This document shows positions 1-8,417 of a stretch of DNA of 64,000 nucleotides, piece after piece. The notes under the pieces were generated by a model that was not told the origin of the DNA, searched no databases, and saw only the letters and a program-made list of their open reading frames with translations. The DNA comes from Heyndrickxia acidicola (GTDB lineage Bacteria > Bacillota > Bacilli > Bacillales > Bacillaceae_C), in assembly GCF_001636425.1 (NCBI RefSeq), contig NZ_KV440953.1:1314847-1378846 (forward strand), in the 5' to 3' direction. Every line of letters begins with the position of its first letter. Position 1 is the first letter of the stretch. Both the position numbers and the translations under genes were made by a program.

Positions 1-283
1 TTTTTGCATCGATTACACTATATTTTGTATCTAATAATACTTTGGAAATATCAAGGGAACCGCTGTTTTCTAGTGTAAACTCTCTGTAAATTTGATCCCC
101 TGGCTTCAAATTGTTAAGATTAACCATCGTTTTTGGGTTTACTTTTAAATCCAATGTACCCGCCGCAAACGTATTGCTCGTTTTTGCACTGCTGCTAAAG
201 TATGAAAATGTCCCTCCCCCAATTAAAGACATCCCAAGCGCAGCACTCATAACACCCTTTGTGATCTTTTGTGTAAAGCTCAT
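1..283 (-). CDS. TasA/CalY (camelysin)-like matrix protein, 3' part missing
   Basis: This is the N-terminal 94 codons of a TasA/CalY-family protein; the gene runs off the left edge of the window. The start ATG at 283 follows a GGGGG-type ribosome binding site. The N-terminus has the family pattern: a short basic segment, a hydrophobic stretch with LIGGGTFSYFS, then NTFAAGTLDLKV and LKPGD, followed by FTLENSGSLDIS. Family members are secreted biofilm-fibre proteins or metalloprotease-like camelysins processed by the SipW signal peptidase. The sipW gene lies 84 bp upstream on the same strand, which supports a shared operon. TasA and CalY cannot be told apart from this fragment. Confidence 0.88.
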   Translation of the reverse strand, partial: MSFTQKITKGVMSAALGMSLIGGGTFSYFSSSAKTSNTFAAGTLDLKVNPKTMVNLNNLKPGDQIYREFTLENSGSLDISKVLLDTKYSVIDAK

Positions 284-367
284 CGAGAAATCCCCCTTTA
301 CCTTTTCAAAAAATATTTATTAAGACTCATATGTATAGCGGTTGATACATAGGAGACATAACCAAAT

Positions 368-916
368 TTATAAGACTTTTTCAGCTTCAAGCTCTTTTCT
401 TGCGCCGACAATGGAATACATGGCTGACAGAATTAAAAAAATTCCCGGCACAATTAATAATAAAGCGGCACCGGCCTTCGAATTTGCATAATTCATGACA
501 TATCCGATATACGGAATCGTAAAACCTGTATATTTACCTACTACATCAGACGGCGCCACTGTCCATACATCTGGCGCGTTGTTGTTATCCCCTTTTGTTT
601 TATAAGAAACATTTTCATTTACTTTTTTTACCTCAAAAATCCTGTGTGTAATGGTTTTCCCATCCATATTAAATGTAATAATATCTCCCTTTTGATAGGA
701 GTTTTGCTGATTTCCCAATTTGATCGAGATGATAGATCCTGTTTGAAAGGTAGGTTCCATTGATCCTGATAGAACGGTCTTTACCTGATAACCGAGAATG
801 GTTGGTTCTCCCCCTGAGACTCTGGCGGACAGGATTGAAAAAACTAAAAGGCACAAAACGATAAGAGAAATACCTTTCAATAGGCTACTTGCTATTCGGA
901 TGATTTTCTTCTGCAT
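368..916 (-). CDS. sipW: Signal peptidase I of the SipW (ER/archaeal) type
   Basis: Membrane signal peptidase predicted to process the adjacent TasA/CalY-like protein. It has an N-terminal membrane segment at about residues 12-32 and a C-terminal one at about 148-170. The nucleophile serine lies in LSGSMEPTF (S52). The second catalytic residue is a histidine in ITHRI (H91), not a lysine, which is the hallmark of the ER/SipW class. A KGDNN motif follows at about 108-112. The 182-aa length suits the family. The start has a GGTGAAG site and lies inside the 3' end of the upstream gene, so the two are probably translationally coupled. Confidence 0.93.
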   Translation of the reverse strand: MQKKIIRIASSLLKGISLIVLCLLVFSILSARVSGGEPTILGYQVKTVLSGSMEPTFQTGSIISIKLGNQQNSYQKGDIITFNMDGKTITHRIFEVKKVNENVSYKTKGDNNNAPDVWTVAPSDVVGKYTGFTIPYIGYVMNYANSKAGAALLLIVPGIFLILSAMYSIVGARKELEAEKVL

Positions 917-1556
917 TCTTCTTCACCTGCTTTATTATATTTGAATGGTTTGGGAGCACTTTATTCACTTGTACTGCCCTCTGGGGTTGATTGTTTTCCG
1001 TTTTCGTCGGTACTTCTATGGATGTATTCGCTTTTTCTTCCTGTTCCTTTATCTTTTGTTCAATCGTGGAGCGGAGACTCTCGATGTTTTTATAGTTTTC
1101 TGTTATTTTCACTTCACTTTCTATTTGTCTTACCCGCTGGAAGCCTTCACGAACAAATACATATTCCTTGATATCTCTGCCTAAACCGCTTGGGATTTCA
1201 TTGTTATAAGTACACATCTTTTTATACACATCATTTAATGTCTTTTCTTGCTTTTTTAATTTCTGGCCAGCATCTTCTACTTTAAGGAGCTCTGCTTTCC
1301 AATCCTCTATCGAAATGCCAGTTGAAGCTGGAGGCATTTCATCATAGGCAGCTTTCATATCTTTCTGGATACTACCAGCCTGGTTTACCAGCTGCTTAAT
1401 GGTGTCAGGAAATACATAAGCCGCAGATATCGTGATCGGATCCGCTTTTACTTGACTGGAGAATACTGCTTCGGTCTTTCCTGTCAACTGAACTCCTGTA
1501 TAGAAGGAAATACAGCACAGACACGGCAAAATCAATGATTTGGGTACTGCTCTCAT
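885..1556 (-). CDS. Exported protein of the tasA-sipW operon, function unknown
   Basis: A 223-aa protein with an N-terminal hydrophobic export segment (about residues 7-23) and then a charged, mostly helical body rich in Lys, Glu and Gln. After the export segment the motif TGKTEAVFSSQ, followed by ITISAAYVFP, recalls the N-terminal strand of TasA/CalY proteins, so it may be a SipW substrate. It sits first in the operon, where TapA lies in B. subtilis, and overlaps sipW by 32 bp. It is not clearly homologous to TapA; DUF4047-type proteins are another possibility from context. The start ATG is preceded by an AGAAGGAGGCC-like site. Confidence 0.7.
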   Translation of the reverse strand: MRAVPKSLILPCLCCISFYTGVQLTGKTEAVFSSQVKADPITISAAYVFPDTIKQLVNQAGSIQKDMKAAYDEMPPASTGISIEDWKAELLKVEDAGQKLKKQEKTLNDVYKKMCTYNNEIPSGLGRDIKEYVFVREGFQRVRQIESEVKITENYKNIESLRSTIEQKIKEQEEKANTSIEVPTKTENNQPQRAVQVNKVLPNHSNIIKQVKKNAEENHPNSK

Positions 1557-1811
1557 TTTTGGCCTCCTTCTGAAAAACCGTTTTACTAGTTTTTATTATC
1601 ACTGAATGATCTGAAAATTTAAATTGGGATAATTCCTCCTAAGAAAACCTTGTTTTTTTGTCTTACTTTGTCATTTCGATGTCATAAGCTTGAAAAAACG
1701 CCGAAAAATTAACCCAATATTGGATTGCCTGAAAACTATTGATTCTGATTTGAATTTTTTAAATAATTTAATTGTTATATCATTTTTGCCATTATAGAAG
1801 GGGTGAATGGA

Positions 1812-3524
1812 TTGAAAAAGAAAAAGAAAAACCAAAAGAAAGCAAGCAAAAAAACAGTTATTCCTGCGGTACTAGCCTTATCCGTTGCAATCGGAGGGGT
1901 TTTGCCTGCTGTACCTTCCTTTGCTGATTCAACAACAGCTGTGGCATCAGCACAATCCAAACAGGATATTGTAAAGGCATTTCTGGCATCACAGGTCACA
2001 GACAAGTCCGCACGATCATTAGACTCATCTACTGCACCAGCCGGTGATCAATTTAAGATTATTAGTGAGAACACTGATAGTACCACTGGTACATATCATG
2101 CTCGTACAATTGAACAATACAATGGAATTCCGATATATGGCTCAGGGCAAACAGTAGCACTGGACAAAAATAATAATGTGTATGCATTTTTCGGAAAAAC
2201 CATAAAATTCCAGGCTCGCTCAGTAATACCCACTGACCCATCCATTTCAGAAGATGATGCGATTGATGCTGCCAAGAAAGGTGTAGAATCCCAAATCGGC
2301 ACTGTCAGCCGCTATGATGGCATCGACTCACAGCTAACGCTCTATCCTTATAAGGGTAAATACTATTTAACATACCTGGTGAAGCTTTCTACCTCTGTGC
2401 CGGCACCGGGCTATTACTTCTACTTTGTAGATGCAACCAACGGTAATGTCGTAAACAGTTTTAATGCGATTGATAATGCAGCACCCGCTACAACGCCCGT
2501 AACAGCAAAAGGGTTGGACGTATTCGGGAAAATGCAAACCTTCACAGCTGCTCAGGATCCCACCACGAAAACAGACTATTTATATGGCACCTCGCCGACA
2601 AATGGTGTCCAGATTCATACGTACACCGCCTACCATATGCCTGAAGTAAGTTTCGAATTATTATCAGGCCTCTTTGGTATAACCGGATGGGAAATAAACA
2701 CAAACAGTCCGAGTAATTTCTTCTATGATCCTGCAGCCATTTCAGCTTATATCAATACAAGTAAAGTGAACGATTATTATCAGAAAGTTTTTAGTCGCAA
2801 AAGCTTAGATAACAAGGGGATGACATTGAATAGTACAGTCCATGTAGGAACACAGTGGAATAATGCGGCCTGGAACGGTAAAGAAATGCTTTATGGAGAT
2901 GGTGATGGAGTAACACTTGGTTCACTTTCCGGTGGTCTGGATGTTACCGGCCACGAAATGACCCATGGTGTCATTTCCAATACTGCTAACTTAACTTATC
3001 AGGATGAGTCGGGTGCTATTAATGAATCGTTAGCAGATATATTTGGTGAATTTATTCAAATAAATAATACTGGAAAAGCCGACTGGCAAATGGGTGAGGA
3101 TGTTTATACTCCTAATATTCCTGGAGATGGAGGCCTACGTTCCTTCAGTGATCCAGCATCTCTAAAAGTCAGTACGACCTACATGCCATCCGGACATTAC
3201 CCGGATACGTACCAGGATCGTTATCAAGGAACATTGGACAATGGCGGTGTGCATATCAATAGTGGGATTAACAACAAAGCAGACTATTTAATCTGTCAAG
3301 GCGGTACTAACAACGGCATAACCATTACCGGAATTGGAACCTCTAAGGCTCAGCAAATTTATTATCGAGCGTTAACTCTGTATTTAACGCCATCTTCCGG
3401 ATTCCATGAGATGAGAGAAGCTGCCATCCAGGCTGCCCGAGACCTTTACCCTGACAAAAATGGTGCACCTTCACAGGAAACTCAAACGGTTATGGATGCC
3501 TATACTTCTGTGGGCGTCAATTAA
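1812..3524 (+). CDS. Bacillolysin, secreted thermolysin-family (M4) neutral protease
   Basis: Secreted zinc metalloprotease that cleaves extracellular protein. A lysine-rich n-region and hydrophobic core form a signal peptide ending near SFADS. An FTP/PepSY propeptide follows to about residue 220, then the M4 catalytic domain. HEMTH (around residue 381) supplies zinc ligands and the catalytic Glu, NESLAD supplies the third ligand, and HINSGINNKADYL contains the transition-state histidine. The TTG at 1812 is preferred because GGGGTG lies six bases upstream; an in-frame GTG at 1803 is the alternative and overlaps that site. An NprR-like regulator lies 2.4 kb away, fitting nprR/nprA pairing in other bacilli. 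Confidence 0.95.
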   Translation: MKKKKKNQKKASKKTVIPAVLALSVAIGGVLPAVPSFADSTTAVASAQSKQDIVKAFLASQVTDKSARSLDSSTAPAGDQFKIISENTDSTTGTYHARTIEQYNGIPIYGSGQTVALDKNNNVYAFFGKTIKFQARSVIPTDPSISEDDAIDAAKKGVESQIGTVSRYDGIDSQLTLYPYKGKYYLTYLVKLSTSVPAPGYYFYFVDATNGNVVNSFNAIDNAAPATTPVTAKGLDVFGKMQTFTAAQDPTTKTDYLYGTSPTNGVQIHTYTAYHMPEVSFELLSGLFGITGWEINTNSPSNFFYDPAAISAYINTSKVNDYYQKVFSRKSLDNKGMTLNSTVHVGTQWNNAAWNGKEMLYGDGDGVTLGSLSGGLDVTGHEMTHGVISNTANLTYQDESGAINESLADIFGEFIQINNTGKADWQMGEDVYTPNIPGDGGLRSFSDPASLKVSTTYMPSGHYPDTYQDRYQGTLDNGGVHINSGINNKADYLICQGGTNNGITITGIGTSKAQQIYYRALTLYLTPSSGFHEMREAAIQAARDLYPDKNGAPSQETQTVMDAYTSVGVN

Positions 3525-3597
3525 AGAATTTTCAAACTTCAAAAGATATGCTCCAAGGATGGCCTATTCTCCTCTTAATTGAATAATGCTAAACAAT

Positions 3598-3633
3598 AAA
3601 ATGGTCCAGATTTTCAATTTTCCGGGCCATTTT
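3598..3633 (+). terminator. Terminator-like hairpin after the protease gene
   Basis: AAAATGGTCC pairs with GGGCCATTTT (10 bp with one G-U pair) across a loop of about 16 bases, ending in T-rich sequence. It lies 74 bp after the protease stop codon. Confidence 0.7.
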
Positions 3634-3804
3634 ATGTTTCAATTACTCTATAAAAACCCGCTAGTTAAGGCTGTATTTTTTCTTTAATTTGGCAGGAAAT
3701 GCAGTTCAAAAGCACTGTTTATTCCCCTATTTCTATCTTTTCATATGAGATGATTAGATTCTATAAATCTAAAGACACATTCAAATTAAAGCTGTAAAAA
3801 ATCT

Positions 3805-3985
3805 CTACATAAATTGAAGTTAGTTTTTTCTTATAAAATGGTTACTGATTTCCACTGCAGGCACTCCCTTTCCGAGGGCAGACAGGGAGCCTCCTCTGAG
3901 CAAATTACTCCATTGTCCCGCAGGTTTCTCGTCCCTTCGGCTCCAATCATCAGAATAAAAATTTGAATTCAACATATATAAATAG
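3805..3985. repeat. Dispersed GC-rich core repeat, copy 1 (family 1)
   Basis: This intergenic stretch carries the family-1 signature: a half with GATTTCCACTGCAGGCACTC, a CTTTCC-CAGGGAGCCTCCTC middle, then CCCGCAGG, a TCTCG and GCTCCAATCA. Its flanks (TTTTTTCTTATAAA on the left, TTCAACATATATA on the right) match the copy at about 41.6-41.8 kb, so these two form a subtype. No ORF is credible here. The rest of 3525-4268 holds only the terminator and AT-rich DNA. Confidence 0.75.
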
Positions 3986-4268
3986 CGGGTGATCTTTATA
4001 TTTTAAGTAAAATTCAAGAATAATATGGTATATTTATACTAATTTCTCAATTGAGTTTCACCCTCCTTTATGCCTAAATTACATTTGACCTGTTATTTTT
4101 GTGATTTTGCTCTAATAGATTATTATTATTGAATTCTCTCGCGTTGTAATCCTTGTCTGTTGATACCCATACATGCACCTGGCTTTATTCTTCAATTACT
4201 ACTGGGGCAGGATTACAGAGCTGAATTTTAAAAACAAAACAACGGAACCGTTCATGAGGTGAAGAATC

Positions 4269-5651
4269 ATGCGTAAAATTATTTACATTATTTCAGGCAG
4301 TATTATCGTTCTTCTTGCACTTATTTTCACAGGAATTCACTACTATCAGTCCACACGTTTCAATTCCAATATTCGGATCAATGGAATAAATGTCGGAGGA
4401 CAAACTGCAGTTCAGGCATTAAATAAATTAAAATCGTCCACTTCCAAAAACATCATCTATGTCGGACAGAATAAAATCATTGATGAAAAGGACACAAAGC
4501 TGGGATATACAAATCAAAATTTGGCAGATATACAGAAATTATTGAGCAGACAAAAGACTTTTTTCCCATCATCTAAAGCAAAGAATTATACATTAGTCCC
4601 AGATAAAAAAGAGCTCTCTCAAAGCCAGACGATAGAAAAGAGAATGGAAGAAAAACTGACAGCGATGAATCAAAGCCGGAAAGCTCCCGTAGATGCACAG
4701 GTCTATTTGAAACAAGGCAGCATCCTTGTCTCCAAAAGCCTGAATGGTACGCAGCTAGATATAGCAAGCGAACTGAAAAGCTATCAAAAACAAGAGTTTA
4801 ATAGTGTAATTCATATACAGCCGGTATACATACAGCCAGTTAAAACAGATAGTCCCATGATAAAAAAAGAAGAAGACATGCTGAAAAATCTTTCTCAAAG
4901 AACGGTTACGTACAAGGTACAGAACGAGGTTTATTCTTTAAAAGCCAGTGATTTAATTAAAAATGCTTCCATTACAAAAAATATGAAATATTCAATTGAT
5001 ACGAATGACATTAAAGCAAGGATTTCAGAGATTGCTAGTTCTGTTTCCACATTAAACAAAAATTTCTTATTCAAAACGCACAGCGGTTCTGTTATTTCTG
5101 TAAAAGGGCAAACCTATGGATGGAGTCTTGATATTGACAAAGAAACAGAAAGAATTGCGAAAGCCTTTGAGGATGGAGTAAATTCACTTTCGGCTGCCAA
5201 TATATACGGAGTCGGGTACAGCACCTATGGCATCGGCTATGATACGACCGCAAACCATGGCATTGGTGATACGTATGCTGAAGTATCCATCGAAGATCAG
5301 CGTATTTGGATCTATAAAAATGGTAAGCTAGCGATCACAACCCCTGTGGTTACAGGAAGACATGATGTGCATGAAGATACACCCAAAGGAGTTTGGTACA
5401 TCATGTATAAGCAAACTCCTTCTATACTCGTGGGAAGTGAGGTTGGCAATCCCCATTATTCTATAAAAGTTTCTTACTGGGCACCTTTTACTCTTAGCGG
5501 ATGCGGCTTTCACGATGCCAGCTGGAGAACAAACTGGGCCAGCAATGCCTATCTTTCACAGGGATCCGGGGGATGTGTGAACACGCCGCCTAGCGCAATG
5601 AAAACTGTTTATAGCAATCTTACGCAAAATGAACCTGTTATCATTTATTAA
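4269..5651 (+). CDS. Membrane-anchored L,D-transpeptidase with PG-binding-4 domains
   Basis: A 460-aa cell-wall cross-linking enzyme. An N-terminal membrane anchor (about residues 4-24) is followed by regions resembling PG_binding_4 domains and a C-terminal YkuD domain from about residue 335. The catalytic signature is GFHDASW (H415), then SGGCVNTP with the nucleophile C436. The protein acts outside the membrane, linking meso-diaminopimelate residues. The ATG at 4269 follows GAGGTGAAG at good distance. It is a single-gene unit between the protease and a convergent regulator. Confidence 0.93.
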   Translation: MRKIIYIISGSIIVLLALIFTGIHYYQSTRFNSNIRINGINVGGQTAVQALNKLKSSTSKNIIYVGQNKIIDEKDTKLGYTNQNLADIQKLLSRQKTFFPSSKAKNYTLVPDKKELSQSQTIEKRMEEKLTAMNQSRKAPVDAQVYLKQGSILVSKSLNGTQLDIASELKSYQKQEFNSVIHIQPVYIQPVKTDSPMIKKEEDMLKNLSQRTVTYKVQNEVYSLKASDLIKNASITKNMKYSIDTNDIKARISEIASSVSTLNKNFLFKTHSGSVISVKGQTYGWSLDIDKETERIAKAFEDGVNSLSAANIYGVGYSTYGIGYDTTANHGIGDTYAEVSIEDQRIWIYKNGKLAITTPVVTGRHDVHEDTPKGVWYIMYKQTPSILVGSEVGNPHYSIKVSYWAPFTLSGCGFHDASWRTNWASNAYLSQGSGGCVNTPPSAMKTVYSNLTQNEPVIIY

Positions 5652-5694
5652 GACTGTCTTCGTATACATTAATCTTTATGGATAATTGATCAAT

Positions 5695-5726
5695 CCGCAG
5701 TTTATTTGAAATTGCGGGGTGTTTTA
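5695..5726 (+). terminator. Weak terminator-like hairpin after the L,D-transpeptidase
   Basis: CCGCA pairs with TGCGG over a 12-14 base loop, followed by GGTGTTTT. The stem is short, so the call is tentative. Confidence 0.4.
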
Positions 5727-5825
5727 GTAAGCTGTTTTAATGGTAAAATTTTATGCAAGCAGCCGCTATGAAAGTTTCAACCCAGCTACGCTGCTGCAGA
5801 CACATTAGGAAAATTACGAACAAAA

Positions 5826-5860
5826 CAGGAAGTTTTCTTTTACTTCCTGCTTCTTCTTTT
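5826..5860. terminator. Bidirectional terminator between convergent genes
   Basis: CAGGAAG (5826-5832) pairs with CTTCCTG (5843-5849). T-rich sequence follows on the plus strand and a TTTTG run follows on the minus strand. It suits the end of the NprR-like gene read leftward. Confidence 0.65.
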
Positions 5861-5883
5861 TAAAGTGATACCCTGTATCTGCT

Positions 5884-7131
5884 TTATACGTTCTCTAAAA
5901 GAATGGCAGAAACCTGAACCGCTTTTTCATATTCTTTTTTATTAACAAAGTAGTGGTATAATTCCTTACCATGCCTGTTAGTTAAAACCATGTGCTTATT
6001 TGAACGAAAGTAAGGTAATGCCTTCTTTTCAAGAAATTGAAAATACTCTTCTCCTTTTTCCTCCAAACGATAACTGAGAAGCTTGAATAAAGTCTTATAT
6101 AAAGGACTATTCATTTCTGCTGCCAAGGCTATCCCCTTATGTATCATTTTCTGTAACATGGTTTTTTTAAGCAGTTTTCCATCCAGACAGTTTGTAACAT
6201 AATTATTTAACAGCGAAATATATTCAATAGAAGACTTTTTCACAATTTGAAGCGCCTCATCAAAGTGAATTTTAGCATGGCGATAGTCTTTTCTCACGTA
6301 GTAGGCATAGGCCAGATTATTAAGCAGTCTGCTCTTTTTATAAGGTGCATTTAATTTTTCACTATCAAGAATTAAGTTTTGATAGGATTCCTTTATTTCA
6401 TCAAGATGTATAGTCACATCATCCCCTTTAATCGCAAGCATAAGGGATTCAGCATTTAATGCCCATAAATAATTATTGGTTTGCTTAAAGTGGCCAAGTG
6501 ATTTTTCTGCATATGCATAGGCCATAACATTTGAATTAATAAAGTAGTAGGCGACTGCCAAATGATAATAGTATTCAGGGTTTCTATACACATCCGTATC
6601 AATTTCAAGCAGCACCTTAATTGCTTTTTGATGATCTTTCATGCCGGAGCCCTTGTAATTTTCCATATAATAAATACCCCATATATGCATTGAAAGATTT
6701 CTCTCATAGTGTGAAAGTTCAGGATGTTCGTGTTGTACCTGCTGCATGATTGCCAGTGCTTTTTCGCTGTTTTTATGTAAAAGAAAGTATCTTGCCTGCA
6801 ATAATTTGTATAATGGTGCATATTTAGAGGAATGGATTAATAATACTTTTTCCAATTCCTTTTTTGTTCTTTCCATTTCATTAAATCTCTGCATCACAAT
6901 GTGATGGTGCCACCGATGCAGTAATTTTTCTATACTTTCAAAACGCCTGATTTCATTTTCTATATCTATTTGAAGACGTTCCGAGAACAATTCAATGATT
7001 TCCGGCGAATAGGCCGTTTGTCCCCTTTCTATTTTGCTGATGTGAGTGACAGAACAAATCCCTTTGCTTAATTGTTCCTGCGTCAGCCCTACTTTTTTTC
7101 GGTAAAACTTGATAATTTCCCCCTCTATCAT
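5884..7131 (-). CDS. NprR-like RNPP regulator: N-terminal HTH plus TPR repeats
   Basis: A 415-aa cytoplasmic regulator. Residues about 5-60 form an XRE-type helix-turn-helix (GLTQEQLSKGICSVTHISKIERG). The remainder is made of tetratricopeptide-like helices, as in the quorum-sensing RNPP regulators NprR, PlcR and Rap, which bind short re-imported peptides. The length is close to that of NprR, and the neighbourhood contains a neutral protease. However, no convincing signal-peptide-bearing NprX-like ORF was found after the stop codon; a terminator lies there instead. It may therefore respond to another peptide or to none. Confidence 0.82.
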   Translation of the reverse strand: MIEGEIIKFYRKKVGLTQEQLSKGICSVTHISKIERGQTAYSPEIIELFSERLQIDIENEIRRFESIEKLLHRWHHHIVMQRFNEMERTKKELEKVLLIHSSKYAPLYKLLQARYFLLHKNSEKALAIMQQVQHEHPELSHYERNLSMHIWGIYYMENYKGSGMKDHQKAIKVLLEIDTDVYRNPEYYYHLAVAYYFINSNVMAYAYAEKSLGHFKQTNNYLWALNAESLMLAIKGDDVTIHLDEIKESYQNLILDSEKLNAPYKKSRLLNNLAYAYYVRKDYRHAKIHFDEALQIVKKSSIEYISLLNNYVTNCLDGKLLKKTMLQKMIHKGIALAAEMNSPLYKTLFKLLSYRLEEKGEEYFQFLEKKALPYFRSNKHMVLTNRHGKELYHYFVNKKEYEKAVQVSAILLENV

Positions 7132-7317
7132 GTTCCAGCCCCCTATACCACAGTCCTATTTAAATGAGTAATAAATTACTTTTCTATGACTTTCATAAAC
7201 CTCCCCTCTTAAATAAGTAAAGTATAAAAAAATTAAAAATAGTGTGAAAGTGACGATAGTCAGAGGACTATTTACATAATTAGATGAGAATTCATACAAA
7301 AAGAGACAGTGGAAACT

Positions 7318-7476
7318 GCCTCTCATAAACTTTGTGGCTAATTAACATAAAAAAATAATGAAATGATTTAGTATTAAAAGATGCGGATAGCTTACGAAAA
7401 GAAGATAATACGAAGACTGACAACATACAAAATGATACCTTGTACGTAAAGCATCAATCTATGCGAAAACAGCCCT
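7318..7476 (-). repeat. MITE-like repeat, copy M1 (family 2)
   Basis: On the minus strand this starts GGCTGTTTTCGCATAGATTG, continues through TCTTTTCGTAAGCTAT and ATCTTTTAATACTAAATC, and ends near CACAAAGTTTATGA. It aligns over nearly its whole length with the copy at 37362-37516. The remainder of 7132-7518 is the promoter region of the NprR-like gene, with nothing else recognised. Confidence 0.75.
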
Positions 7477-7518
7477 AAATAAAACTTTAATTATCAGAGC
7501 AATGAAACTATGATCCCC

Positions 7519-8040
7519 TTATTGGCTCTGTAACTTCCTAAGCAAATGGAAAATTTGGCCTCTGTGGTGTGATTCGTGTTCAATCAAATGGTAAACCACC
7601 CACTCAGGGGTAACGTCATACTTTTCCAGATTCCTTGGTTTACGCCAATCCTCCAGATCCATGGTTTTGAAGTGGGAAAGAAATGTTTCACGTACTTTAT
7701 TCAAGCGGTGAAGATGCCCTTCCAGGCTTTGCCCCTCAATGTGGGTCATGGAACCGTCCTCTGAACGGATTTCTGCCGGAAGTAACGAGCGTATTTCAGG
7801 ATCCCATTCAGTACAAAGAACTTCTTCATAAAGCCAGTCTGCCTCGACCAATGCAATATGATACAGCAGCGAGCCAATCGTTTGCCTTTCGTCTATTTTA
7901 CCGTCAAGTACGATTTGGCTTATGCCGTTTAATTCATGTAATAGGTCCTTGCGTACATCTTCCAGGCACCACAGCCATCTGCCAATTTCCTTCTCAAACC
8001 CTGGCAATGAAGATACTACTAAAGCAGTTTTTTTCAACAA
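7519..8040 (-). CDS. DinB-family metal-dependent four-helix-bundle protein
   Basis: A 173-aa DinB/YfiT-type protein. The metal-binding histidines of the family are visible: one in LLYHIALVE (H61) and two in HLIEHESHHRGQI (H155 and H159). Family members include bacillithiol transferases and damage-inducible proteins of unknown activity; the substrate here cannot be given. Two TTG codons stand in tandem at the start (8040 and 8037). GGGAGGG gives three bases to the first and six to the second, so 8037 may be the real start. Confidence 0.85.
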   Translation of the reverse strand: MLKKTALVVSSLPGFEKEIGRWLWCLEDVRKDLLHELNGISQIVLDGKIDERQTIGSLLYHIALVEADWLYEEVLCTEWDPEIRSLLPAEIRSEDGSMTHIEGQSLEGHLHRLNKVRETFLSHFKTMDLEDWRKPRNLEKYDVTPEWVVYHLIEHESHHRGQIFHLLRKLQSQ

Positions 8041-8115
8041 AATCCCTCCCTATTAAAGTAATACATTCTATTAAGAGAGGTTTTAATCCTTTTTTATCTA
8101 ATTATTCTTTTGTTA

Positions 8116-8274
8116 AAGCTCTTTTCGTAAGCTTTGTTGCTATTTGTATAAATGAATCTAGAATACACAGGGTTCAGCTTGAAAACAAAATGAATTAAAA
8201 CGAAAAGATGCCACGGTTCTCCACTTGTTACGGATTCAACTTTGCGAAAAGCAACAATCTATGCGAAAACAGCC
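8116..8274 (-). repeat. MITE-like repeat, copy M2 (family 2), with clear terminal inverted repeats
   Basis: On the plus strand the left end reads GCTCTTTTCGTAAGCTTTG and the right end, reverse-complemented, reads GGCTGTTTTCGCATAGATTG. Together they form imperfect terminal inverted repeats of about 25 bp. The 110 bp interior has no ORF. The ends match M1, M3 and M4 while the interior differs more. Confidence 0.7.
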
Positions 8275-8318
8275 ATTGTTAATAAGAATGATGTTCAAAT
8301 TTCATTTATAGCAATACT

Positions 8319-8357
8319 TTAAAGCACTAAAGGGGTCAGACCCCTTTAGTGCTTTAA
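8319..8357. terminator. Perfect 18-bp palindrome, terminator-like
   Basis: The arms TTAAAGCACTAAAGGGGT and its reverse complement flank a three-base loop. It lies between the MITE copy and the end of cysI and could act in either direction. Confidence 0.55.
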
Positions 8358-8390
8358 TGCAACAAACAAACATCTTCCACAGTATAAAGC

Positions 8391-8416
8391 GGCAGGGGAC
8401 ACCCCTGCCTTTTTAA
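8391..8416. terminator. Hairpin at the end of the cysJI operon
   Basis: GGCAGGGG pairs with CCCCTGCC over a three-base loop, immediately after the cysI stop. The T-run is good on the plus strand and weak on the minus strand. Confidence 0.55.
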
Positions 8417-8417
8417 G

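Noticed and set aside
5740..5815. A 22-aa minus-strand ORF after the NprR-like gene as an NprX peptide candidate
   Set aside because: It has no ribosome binding site, lies beyond a terminator hairpin, and lacks a signal peptide.
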